Shown here one piece after another: positions 54,108-64,000 of a stretch of DNA of 64,000 nt. Each line of letters opens with the position of its first letter. Positions within the stretch are counted from its first letter, which is position 1. Both the position numbers and the translations under genes were made by a program. The notes under the pieces are model-generated. The model ran no database searches. It was not told the DNA's origin and was given only the letters and a program-made list of their open reading frames with translations. Source of the DNA: Mytilus galloprovincialis (Eukaryota > Mollusca > Bivalvia > Mytilida > Mytilidae); the NCBI RefSeq assembly GCF_965363235.1, contig NC_134839.1, forward strand, positions 114,074,517-114,138,516, read 5' to 3'.

Positions 54108-54329
54108 TAGTTCATTATTACTGAAAATTTCCTAATTGCTTACAAGAAACGTTCATTGCCGTATTCAATCCTTTATATGATATACGGACACATGCCTGAT
54201 TTGGCTGTTTCAAAGATAACCAAGTGTATCTTACATTCCAGAATTCGGCAACAAATCCACACTATATACGAAATCTCTACAATTATAAAATCATGAAATG
54301 CGATTTATATCTCGATTTTTACCTGTCGT

Positions 54330-54450
54330 GAGCCAGTGGCGGATCTAGAAATTTTCATAAGTGGGGGCCCACTGACTGACCTAAGAGGGGGCCCGCTCCA
54401 GTCACGCTTCAATGATTCCCTATATAAGCAACCAAATTTTTTCCTGTTTG
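54330..54450 (+). mobile_element. Transposon end fragment (AGTGGCGGATCTAG)
   Basis: CAGTGGCGGATCTAGAAATT, then GTGGGGGCCCACTGACTGAC and AGGGGGCCCGCTCCAGTCAC. CAGTGGCGGATC is a frequent DNA transposon terminus in animals. No opposite end in the neighbourhood. It lies about 100 bp past the stop of copy B. Confidence 0.5.
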
Positions 54451-54554
54451 CATTAATTTCTATATTCCAAATGTATCATAATAACACAAGTCAAAACAGT
54501 AACAATATTTATTTACAATCATTCCCATTACCCTCAAATCCTGATCTACTTTTG

Positions 54555-57500
54555 TTATTCAGTGTCTGACTCTGTATCATTATAACTTGGACGATAAACT
54601 AATGGATCCTTTGTTTTAGTGTGCCATACAAGTACCTACAATTACAAATTGAAAATACATCAAATCGGTACCTTAGAAAAGTATAAAGAATGCAATGTTG
54701 TTAATATGTTTTCGTTGCTTAACCTGCAATTAAGTATTAAGATGCTGCTTTACCTATTAAAAGAATATGTATTCCCTGTCACGGGACACCATCTTGACTC
54801 TTATGGGACAGGCAACCTTTAATTTTCCGTAGTGGATAAGGATTTTAAAAACCTTTTGAAAGAACTGGAAATACTGAATGGAATGATTGCTGAAGACAGA
54901 CTGAAAAGGAAATATCTGCCCCACAAAATGTTTTAAAATTTAAAAGAAATAATGTTACAATAAAACGTCCCCCCTCCTTAGAATCAAGTGATCGTCCTCA
55001 AGATTACAGGATACGTGATTACGGATAAGTTCGCCTGTTACAGTACAGTCCCTCTTTTCTCGTTTATGAATAAATTGTAATAGAATGCGACTTATTCCCG
55101 ATTTTACCTTCCATGGACAGCACGATGGGTGTTACTAGATGAACAGGAATCGATTATATGTCTGGAGCATCTAAGTTCACACCGGTTTATAAGAGCTTCA
55201 TGTTGCTCAACTCTAAGTTTTCTGCGTGAAGATTTGAGGACAAATGGTTGGATATAAGCTTTTTTAAGGCGTTGTTTTTCGATTTATGAGTAGCATTGCC
55301 CTTTGCTATATTAAAAAAAAATAAGGAATACAAAATATCTTGCACTTTGATTAATCTAGTTAACTCTGTGTATACCTTCGTACATCCATTGGCCTTTGGC
55401 TCCAAGTCGTTTAATGTGCAACAAATTTCTAGAAATGATGACTCTTGGTAACCTTTTTGAAAAGTTCTTCGAAAGTACAAATCATCATTTAAATAAAACG
55501 TCTTGGTATTTAATGCGAATCCAGCCATGTCTATCGGAAACTGTCGATGTTTTGTATTCCATGCATCAAATTTCACCACCTGCAATTATATAATTTGCGA
55601 TATACAGTATCAGCTCATTTTGTCTTTTAATATTGTTTTTTAAATTGCAAGATGCCATGTTTGAGGTTTTTAAACACACAAACACACAAACAAACGAACA
55701 AACCGGTAAATAGGTGATCCAATAACGAACTCGATGTAATGTTTACATGTATGTTGCATAAGTATCTTTCGTCCCTCTTTTTTTTGTTTCTAGAAAAGAT
55801 CAAAAGACAAATCATATTACAAGCTGGGCTGTGGATTAACATACCCAAAGCACTAAGAAGTAAGAAGGTAAAATAAGAGTACTTCATGTCGTTGTCGATC
55901 CGTAGTTTTTATTATTAGTTTTTTTTTTGCATACAGCGGACACCCTTCAAATAAGACAACCTCGTACACGTTTTCTTGATAGAACTGCTGCAATGTTATA
56001 TATATGCTTTATTGCATACATAACTTGTGTATGTGTATGTCTATATAAGCTCGTTTACTGAGAGTTACTTTTTTAATATTCTAGAATTATCAGTATACCC
56101 AGCATCAAACATTATAATATCTGGCTTATTCAACAAAAACACAAACCTTTCCATTTTCAAGGATTGGTGTCTGGTATTTTTTTTTAGAAACAAATCCCAC
56201 GGGCCATACTGAAATCTTCTTTGTGTATCTCATCTAAAAAAAGATGTGTACAGCAATAGTTAGAGGTAATGTGATTGTCAATTTATGAGAAAACTTTCCG
56301 TCAGAGATCAAATGATGGCACAGTTAGGAACTATAGGTAACCATATGGGATCATATGGCCATCAATATCAAACTAACTTATTTCAGAAAAAGATAACAAA
56401 AACAAAATGATAAATAGCAATAAAAGGCAATCATTAGACAGACATATACAAAGTTTGGCGGGGTTGCACATGTTTAAAGTATTGGATTGATAAGATTATT
56501 AAATCAAAGCACCAAGGGTGCTATAGGCAGTTAATCAAAAACCCAAAGGCAAACTTGGCCAAGTTCAGATTAATAGTGTAAAGAATTAGTGAAAATATTC
56601 ATTTCAGGCATTGTTTTCATTTGATATCCAACTTCTTTTTGGATTTCCATATTACGCTTATTAGTTGTATTTTGACACCTAGATGCCTTGTGGTTCGGGT
56701 GTTGCTGAATAGCCGTCTCGTTGACTTGTATACGACATATTTTTTTTTTTAGATTTGAACGGTGAGTTGACGGTTTTTTATTCTCTCGCTCAAAACAACA
56801 AGTATTCTCTAATGATTTCAAGAATAACAAGATCAATCTAAAACTATCACTTTTTATCAATTTAGTTCCATTTAAACGTTAACCAATCATCCTTCATTTT
56901 ATTTCCCCCTTTTTAAAATGTTAGCTATAAACAAAAAATGACCAATGAGAAAATTACAACAACAACAACTTTATTTCATAAATAATAAATAAAATAAATA
57001 ATAATAATAAATAAGCTTTATTTAGAGTCGGCAAGGTATATAAACATAGACAAACATAAGCTCTAATGAGCTTTTAACCGACAAACATGAAGGTCATTTA
57101 CGAGATAACGGAATTATATTAACAAGAATACAAATGAGCATACATTTAACATTTTAGATTACTGAATTAAGATGATTTAAATAATCTCAATCATTTCAGA
57201 CAAAAAACGAATGAAATGATTAATAATAATGTACCTATATGTCATCAGAATCCTCCCAATTTAAAAGGTACGTGAATTTCGTCTTCTACAATGTATGTAA
57301 TTTGAAATTGCCGCCAACTTATATCAGCTGATTAATAGACTACTGACGTATGTAATACGTATCGATGACAAACAATATTCCTACGACTTTTGCCATTTGG
57401 GAAATGTAAACGACTCATCTTTATAGATTTTCGGCGATCAAATATTTCATACAATTGTTCTTTGAAATCTTAGCCAACAGCACTGGGGATGATAAACTAT

Positions 57501-60500
57501 AGAAGGATTTTTATCGAGCACTACTTCCTATGTGCAACTTCAAAACTTTTGGGTGATTCGACGACCATTTAAGGTTTTTATGGTAATATTTTTTATATTA
57601 CAGAATAAAAAGTATGAAAAAAGTGTCCAATTAGTTATAAATAACATGACAGCCAGCCAGATAATAAAAGTGGCACATATTTCAGCATTTATTGGGTAGA
57701 ACAGAAATCTAGAGTGCTCGCATAAAGCAGCTTAACTGCTTAAAAACGATAACTTTAAATGGATCGTATCTAAATTTGCGGGCTACATCACCATACAAAT
57801 GTGCATGTGATATCCCACTGTTAATAAGTGTTCTACAAATACAACCTAACTTCCGAACTTAATCTGTGTACAAATGAAACTTTTATCTAATGTTTAAGTA
57901 CATTGTGGTAACAAAAATTGCTGACTTAATTATTTACCATTGGTATATAGATGATGTTATTTGAAATCTACAACCTCACTACATACACGGCCCTAGCGAA
58001 CGAGTTGGGATAAATAATCATGATAAGATGGAACCAAGGTAACATCACCGTAAAAACAAAGAAAAAATAGCATAATTGCATTTAGATTCCCTTTCGAAAC
58101 TGAAATATTTAAATATAAAAAAGAACAGTTATTACTGTTAATAATTATAATTATGATTTATTATTTATTTAAAGTAAATTCCTTTGGATACATTTCGACA
58201 GTATATTGTACGGCCATGATTGAACAATAAATTATAATATTCCTAACCAATGTGTCTCTACTGCCAAAAAAACATACATGTATTTAAATAACAATTCCTA
58301 TCATTGTTAGTTTACCAATCTAATTAAAATATTGATCTCTGATTTCGTTATACTACATATGAGTACGAAATCAGAGATCAATATTTTAAGTAGATTGTAG
58401 CTTTACGAAAAAATTGATCATGAACATTTTTTCCTTCTGTGATTATTCCAATAGTCGGCAACTTTCTTCTTTATGGTTATGCCAATAGTCAGTAAATGAA
58501 GGCAACAGTAGTATACTGCTATTCAAAAGTTATAAATGAATTGAGATTAAACAAATCCGAGTTACACATTAAAACAAAGGAAACACATCAACTTTAAGAA
58601 AACAACGGACCAACAGAAACAGTGCAACAAAAATAAACGCGAAAAACATAGAAACGGACTATTTGATAACAACTGCCATATTCCTAACTTGGTCACAGGT
58701 TAAGGACATTTTTAAGGGGAAAAAATATATGTTGAATCTGGTTTTATGGCTAGCCGAACCTCCTGCTTATACGGCAATGTTAAAATATATCGATGTGACA
58801 GGATTACAGTACAAACAAGCACATGAACAATCAGCACAGATGAGCGCAATGATACAACATGAAAACCGCAGACCAACAACGATCTTCTTCCATTAACAAC
58901 ACCACACCACACCATACCACAAGCAGTAACGTGTTTTTGTGACGTATATATAATCTTGAAATTCAAACACTTATATGAAACGAGATTTATAAACTCACAG
59001 GTTTGTCCCAGGTTAGGGGGAGGGTTGGGATCCCGCTAACATGTTTAACCCCGCCACATTATTTATGTATGTGCCTGTCCCAAGTCAGAAGCCTGTAATT
59101 CAGTGGTTGTCGTTTTTTTTTTTGTTTTTTTTTTTTTTTTACATAAATAAGGCCGTTAGTTTTCTCGTTTTAATTGTTTTACATTGTCTTATCGGGCCTT
59201 TTATAGCTGACTATGCGGTATGGGCTTTGCTCATTGTTGAAGGCCGTACGGCAATCTATAGTTGTTAATGTCTGTGTCATTTTGGTCTTTGTGGATAGTT
59301 TTCTCATGGCAATCATACCACATCTTCTTTTTTTATATTTACAATTAATTTCACAATAATATTCCAAAAAATCATGATTATGACGGTCTTGACGGCTATT
59401 TTGAATTAATGCTGTGACGACGACATATTTATTTGGGCTAATACAAAACTTAATCCACGGAAAATGAAAATAAACTCGACTATACTGACAAATAAAACAT
59501 ATGTGAAATGTACTGGAAATACAGAATTCAAACCACGAGAGATTATTAATGATTAACACAATATACAACCGAACCCACTACTGAAACATAACTAAATACA
59601 TAAATGTTGGATGTACAATACCGCGATACGTGTCGTATAGCAATGCAAATTCACACTCGACAAAACAGTTATGATACTGGAATAGGTCATGTTCGGTACT
59701 AAGCAGAACGACGACACAGATGTTAAACCACATACTCACTTACATGTACTTCTTTGTGAGTATGCAAATAGTCAGTAACTTATTTACACTCGGAGTATGC
59801 CATTAATCAGAATCAGTAACTTACTTCTGTGAAGATTTCCAAATCATATGTGTTATCATCGTCCGCGAAGTAAACCACGCCATCTTTAGATATATCGATA
59901 TTGTTCCGCAACCAAAATATTGCCTTATTCCTTTGATGAATTCCTTTGAGAGTGTTTGGTACGTGTTTATATCGTGTGGCAGAAAGGTATGTAAACTGTA
60001 TGTCTATCTTCATTAACAGGTGTCTGACTTCCTCTAAGGTTTGGTTTCCTTCTTCTACTACGACCCAATGAACAGCTGGTACGTTCCTCAACGTGTTCCC
60101 GAGTCTTGTCAGTTCGGGAATTTGAGTCAATCGTTTGTATGTCGGAGTTATCACATAGATTATTGGTAAATGTTGATTTTGTTCTACTCTTTTTGTACAT
60201 GACATTTGTCCTCCGTAATATAAAACACCTGCCAACGAGAAATAACTCATACCAGTTTATTAAATTGATGACACTACAAGGAAATGTGAAATCGCGACAA
60301 AAATTACCAAGAGATAATTATGGGCATCAAGCAGTCTTCCAAAATAGAGAGTGTTAATGTAAAGAAGAAAGAAAGTATTGAATGTATTAAACATCAACTG
60401 AAATATAAACCAATCGAAGTAGAATATTAAACATCAACTGAAATATAAATCAATCGAAGTAGAATATTAAACATCAACTGAAATATAAACCAATCGAAGT

Positions 60501-63500
60501 AGAGTATTGAATGTATTAAACATCAACTGAAATATAAATCAATCGAAGTAGAGTATTGAATGTATTAAACATCAACTGAAATATAAACCAATCGAAGTAG
60601 AGTATTGAATGTATTAAACATCAACTGAAATATAAATCAATCGAAGTAGAGTATTGAATGTATTAAACATCAACTGAAATATAAACCAATCGAAGTAGAG
60701 TATTTAATGTATTAAACATCAACTGAAATATAAATCAATTGAAGTAGAGTATTGAATGTATTAAACATCAACTGAAATATAAACCAATCGAAGTAGAGTA
60801 TTGAATGTATTAAACATCAACTGAAATATAAACCAATCGAAGTAGAATATTGAATGTATTAAACATCAACTGAAATATAAACCAATCGAAGTAGAGTATT
60901 GAATGTATTAAACATCAACTGAAATATAAACCAATCGAAGTAGAGTATTGAATGTATTAAACATCAACTGAAATATAAACCAATCGAAGTAGAGTATTGA
61001 ATGTATTAAACATCAACTGAAATATAAACCAATCGAAGTAGAGTATTGAATGTATTAAACATCAACTGAAATATAAACCAATCGAAGTAGAGTATTGAAT
61101 GTATTAAACATCAACTGAAATATAAACCAATCGAAGTAGAATATTGAATGTATTAAACATCAACTGAAATATAAACCAATCGAAGTAGAATATTGAATGT
61201 ATTAAACATCAACTGAAATATAAACCAATCGAAGTAGAGTATTGAATGTATTAAACATCAACTGAAATATAAACCAATCGAAGTAGAGTATTGAATGTAT
61301 TAAACATCAACTGAAATATAAACCAATCGAAGTAGAATATTGAATGTATTAAACATCAACTGAAATATAAACCAATCGAAGTAGAATATTGAATGTATTA
61401 AACATCAACTGAAATATAAACCAATCGAAGTAGAATATTGAATGTATTAAACATCAACTGAAATATAAACCAATCGAAGTAGAGTATTGAATGTATTAAA
61501 CATCAACTGAAATATAAACCAATCGAAGTAGAATATTGAATGTATTAAACATCAACTGAAATATAAACCAATCGAAGTAGAATATTGAATGTATTAAACA
61601 TCAACTGAAATATAAACCAATCGAAGTAGAATATTGAATGTATTAAACATCAACTGAAATATAAACCAATCGAAGTAGAATATTGAATGTATTAAACATC
61701 AACTGAAATATAAATCAATCGAAGTAGAATATTGAATGTATTAAACATCAACTGAAATATAAACCAATCGAAGTAGAATATTGAATGTATTAAACATCAA
61801 CTGAAATATAAACCAATCGAAGTAGAATATTGAATGTATTAAACATCAACTGAAATATAAACCAATCGAAGTAGAGTATTGAATGTATTAAACATCAACT
61901 GAAATATAAACCAATCGAAGTAGAATATTGAATGTATTAAACATCAACTGAAATATAAACCAATCGAAGTAGAGTATTGAATGTATTAAACATCAACTGA
62001 AATATAAACCAATCGAAGTAGAATATTGAATGTATTAAACATCAACTGAAAAATATTGAATGTATTAAACATCAACTGAAATATAAACCAATCGAAGTAG
62101 AGTATTGAATGTATTAAACATCAACTGAAATATAAACCAATCGAAGTAGAGTATTGAATGTATTAAACATCAACTGAAATATAAACCAATCGAAGTAGAG
62201 TATTGAATGTATTAAACATCAACTGAAATATAAACCAATCGAAGTAGAATATTGAATGTATTAAACATCAACTGAAATATAAACCAATCGAAGTAGAATA
62301 TTGAATGTATTAAACATCAACTGAAATATAAACCAATCGAAGTAGAATATTGAATGTATTAAACATCAACTGAAATATAAACCAATCGAAGTAGAGTATT
62401 GAATGTATTAAACATCAACTGAAATATAAACCAATCGAAGTAAAGTATTGAATGTATTAAACATCAACTGAAATATAAACCAATCGAAGTAGAGTATTGA
62501 ATGTATTAAACATCAACTGAAATATAAACCAATCGAAGTAGAGTATTGAATGTATTAAACATCAACTGAAATATAAACCAATGGAAGTAGAGTATTGAAT
62601 GTATTAAACATCAACTGAAATATAAACCAATGGAAGTAGAGTATTGAATGTATTAAACATCAACTGAAATATAAACCAATGGAAGTAGAGTATTGAATGT
62701 ATTAAACATCAACTGAAATATAAACCAATCGAAGTAGAGTATTGAATGTATTAAACATCAACTGAAATATAAACCAATCGAAGTAGAGTATTGAATGTAT
62801 TAAACATCAACTGAAATATAAACCAATCGAAGTAGAATATTGAATGTATTAAACATCAACTGAAATATAAACCAATCGAAGTAGAGTATTGAATGTATTA
62901 AACATCAACTGAAATATAAACCAATCGAAGTAGAATATTGAATGTATTAAACATCAACTGAAATATAAACCAATCGAAGTATTCCTGCTGATGATAATAA
63001 CTACAATAAAACTTTGACATCTATAAACTTAAAACTTGACAAAGCCAAGTACATTGAATTATTAAATCGTCATCCACATCGACGAGCCAAATAAAATTTA
63101 CAACTCTTCCGTACTTTCCCGTTTTCTAAGATATGAATTTTACCGTGAGTTCATTTTAGTTGACAGTTATTACCATGATTACCTATCGACTCTTAACACT
63201 ACATTGCAACACATTCTAATCAAACAGAAGTGTTCTTATTTAATTAAATGGACGTATCATAATCTTGATGATATTTGTATTTGCTTGACAAAAAAATATT
63301 CATACTATACTGTGGTGATATTCCTTTGACCCTATCTAATATTTCCGAACTCGTTCGTTAGATTCGTATCTGTACTAAAGGTTCATACTTCTTTGAACGT
63401 TAAACATCTGTGTGTATTATAAATTATATTAAATTAAGAAACTGCATTTTTTACGCAGGCCAGAAAAATATATAAAGCGGTTGCTCGTTTTATATTGGTC

Positions 63501-63660
63501 CTTTTATATTACCCAATCTCTGTATACTATAAAAAAAAATAATAACGTGGGAATCTTTATAATTACCTGAAGACAAAACGTTACTGTAAAAGAAGTAACA
63601 CCCGACACATATGATAAATACCGCTATAACTGATACCTGGGCAGCTGATGTGGTTGCCAT
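54555..63660 (-). CDS. Galactoside beta-1,3-glucuronosyltransferase, GT43 family (copy B)
   Basis: Five minus-strand exons: 63660-63567, 60228-59825, 56233-56147, 55579-55376 and 54635-54555, with GT-AG sites and the same phases as copy A, giving 289 residues. Exons 1, 3, 4 and 5 have exactly the same lengths as in copy A; exon 2 is two codons shorter near its start. Exon 1 is MATTSAAQVSV plus a hydrophobic anchor; DDD is at 154-156, the probable catalytic Glu at 241 (GYQESSFLE), and the end is VLVWHTKTKDPLVYRPSYND. Activity as for copy A: UDP-GlcA to galactose in the Golgi lumen. Conserved active-site residues and full-length frames suggest both copies work. Divergence is spread over all exons, strongest in the anchor and the last 15 residues, so the duplication is not very recent. 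Intron 1 holds a 2.6-kb minisatellite. Confidence 0.92.
55085..55300 (+). mobile_element. Old Penelope-like tail in intron 4 of copy B, shared with copy A
   Basis: GAACAGGAATCGATTATATG, TCTGGAGCATCTAAGTTCA and GGCGTTGTTTTTCGATTTAT match 37840-37990. Same intron, same orientation, so inherited from the single ancestral gene. Confidence 0.75.
56950..57080 (+). repeat. AT-rich simple repeat and adjoining short repeat
   Basis: AATAATAAATAAAATAAATA and AATAATAATAAATAAGC, then TTTATTTAGAGTCGGCAAGG and CTCTAATGAGCTTTTAACCG, a probable dispersed repeat end. In intron 2 of copy B. Confidence 0.6.
58316..58397. repeat. 82-nt near-perfect hairpin in intron 2 of copy B
   Basis: Arms of 32 nt (starting CAATCTAATTAAAATATTGA and ending in its inverse with a single mismatch) flank an 18-nt loop. 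The homologous intron of copy A lacks it. Either a tiny MITE or a hairpin RNA precursor. Confidence 0.85.
58438..58495 (-). repeat. Two remnant units of the 33-bp array in copy B
   Basis: TTCCAATAGTCGGCAACTTT and GGTTATGCCAATAGTCAGTA are units of the copy A minisatellite. Further remnants touch the copy B donor (59745-59824). Repeats inserted at 58497-59340 lie between. Confidence 0.8.
58497..59340. repeat. Block of three dispersed repeats in intron 2 of copy B
   Basis: 58497-58600: GGCAACAGTAGTATACTGCT family, reversed. 58655-58800: CATATTCCTAACTTGG family, reversed. 58985-59340: GAAGCCTGTAATTCAGTGGT, GGCCGTTAGTTTTCTCG, GGCCGTACGGCAATCTATAG and CATGGCAATCATACCACATC, a near-complete copy of the family at 48440. 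Confidence 0.7.
59745..59824 (-). repeat. Remnant array units touching the copy B exon 2 donor
   Basis: GAGTATGCAAATAGTCAGTA then ACTTATTTACACTCGGAGTA and AATCAGTAACTTACTTCTGTG run straight into exon 2. They show the ancestral state from which the copy A array grew. Confidence 0.8.
60365..62980 (-). repeat. 49-bp minisatellite in intron 1 of copy B, about 53 units
   Basis: Unit GTAGAGTATTGAATGTATTA plus AACATCAACTGAAATATAAA and CCAATCGAA. Units are nearly identical; they differ mainly at GTAGAGTATT/GTAGAATATT, ACC/ATC and, in three adjacent units, CAATGG for CAATCG. One truncated unit lies at about 62050. On the transcribed strand each unit contains GGTTTATATTTCAG, like a 3' splice acceptor. 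Copy A has one AATATAAACCAACCGA at 46021, at the corresponding end of its intron 1. Confidence 0.96.
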
Positions 63661-64000
63661 CTTTGTTCAACCGAATGATTTTAATCCAAGTTAAGAAAAC
63701 ACATACCTGAAAAAGAAAATCCCTGTCAATCACTGAATAGATGATGTTTAAAAACTTTTTGTTTGAACAGAAGTGAAATAGCACGAGAAAGAAACACAAA
63801 CGAATCAAACGTTAATTGTCAAATAAGGGGGAACCAATCCTTGGAACCTCCCCTCCCCACTCCAACACTGTAAACATTCATATATTAAGAAAAAAAAACA
63901 CTTTTCAATCATTACGAGATTGTAAGACATAGAAATAACATATAAGTTTACTATTATCATAAGCTCAGAGGTTTTTGAATGCCATTTGTTCTGGCTCACA
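63661..64000. other. 5' flank of glucuronosyltransferase copy B
   Basis: On the minus strand ATTTTCTTTTTCAGGTATGT occurs about 45 bp before the ATG, readable either as an acceptor or as a donor of an upstream untranslated exon; the same place in copy A reads TTCTTCAGGTGTGT. No core promoter identified. Confidence 0.4.

Noticed and set aside
60365-62980. Centromeric-type satellite
   Set aside because: Confined to one intron between well-placed exons and only 2.6 kb long; a minisatellite is the simpler reading.

Overview
The window is AT-rich, intron-bearing animal DNA. Dense families of short dispersed repeats, Penelope-like and LINE retroelement pieces, many small inverted-repeat DNA elements and large minisatellites fit a bivalve mollusc, most likely a mussel (Mytilus or a close relative). 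This is a judgement from repeat families and gene types; no search was run. There are no bacterial-type operons, CRISPR arrays or clear tRNA or rRNA genes.

Layout. 1-1588 (+) holds the last three coding exons of the proteasome lid subunit PSMD11/Rpn6. 1.6-13.6 kb is almost all mobile DNA: a TIR element with a 5-bp duplication (2339-3564), a Mutator-like element with a 9-bp duplication (6847-8693), and a three-level nest (8752-11639) whose middle element sits between AAA and TTT without a target duplication, as described for Spy transposons. 13664-14956 (-) is an intronless ankyrin-repeat/SOCS-box (ASB-type) gene. 19.2-31.7 kb carries two paralogous three-exon rhodopsin-class GPCR genes (+), with an inverted decayed piece of a third copy between them. 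32-37 kb is repeats. 37.3-49.4 kb and 54.6-63.7 kb (both -) are two tandem GT43 beta-1,3-glucuronosyltransferase (B3GAT-like) genes, each reconstructed here as five exons giving 291 and 289 residues.

The genes do not form one pathway. Each is an ordinary animal housekeeping or lineage-expanded gene: proteasome lid, cullin-RING substrate receptor, receptor pair, Golgi glycosyltransferase pair. The most unusual content is non-coding. The introns of the two glucuronosyltransferase genes have become hosts of large minisatellites. In one gene about 68 copies carry a 5' splice-site-like sequence continuous with the true donor; in the other about 53 copies carry a 3' splice-site-like sequence. I did not find a convincing new multi-gene system; the best leads are these splice-site-like arrays, the atypical GPCR pair and the nested DNA elements.
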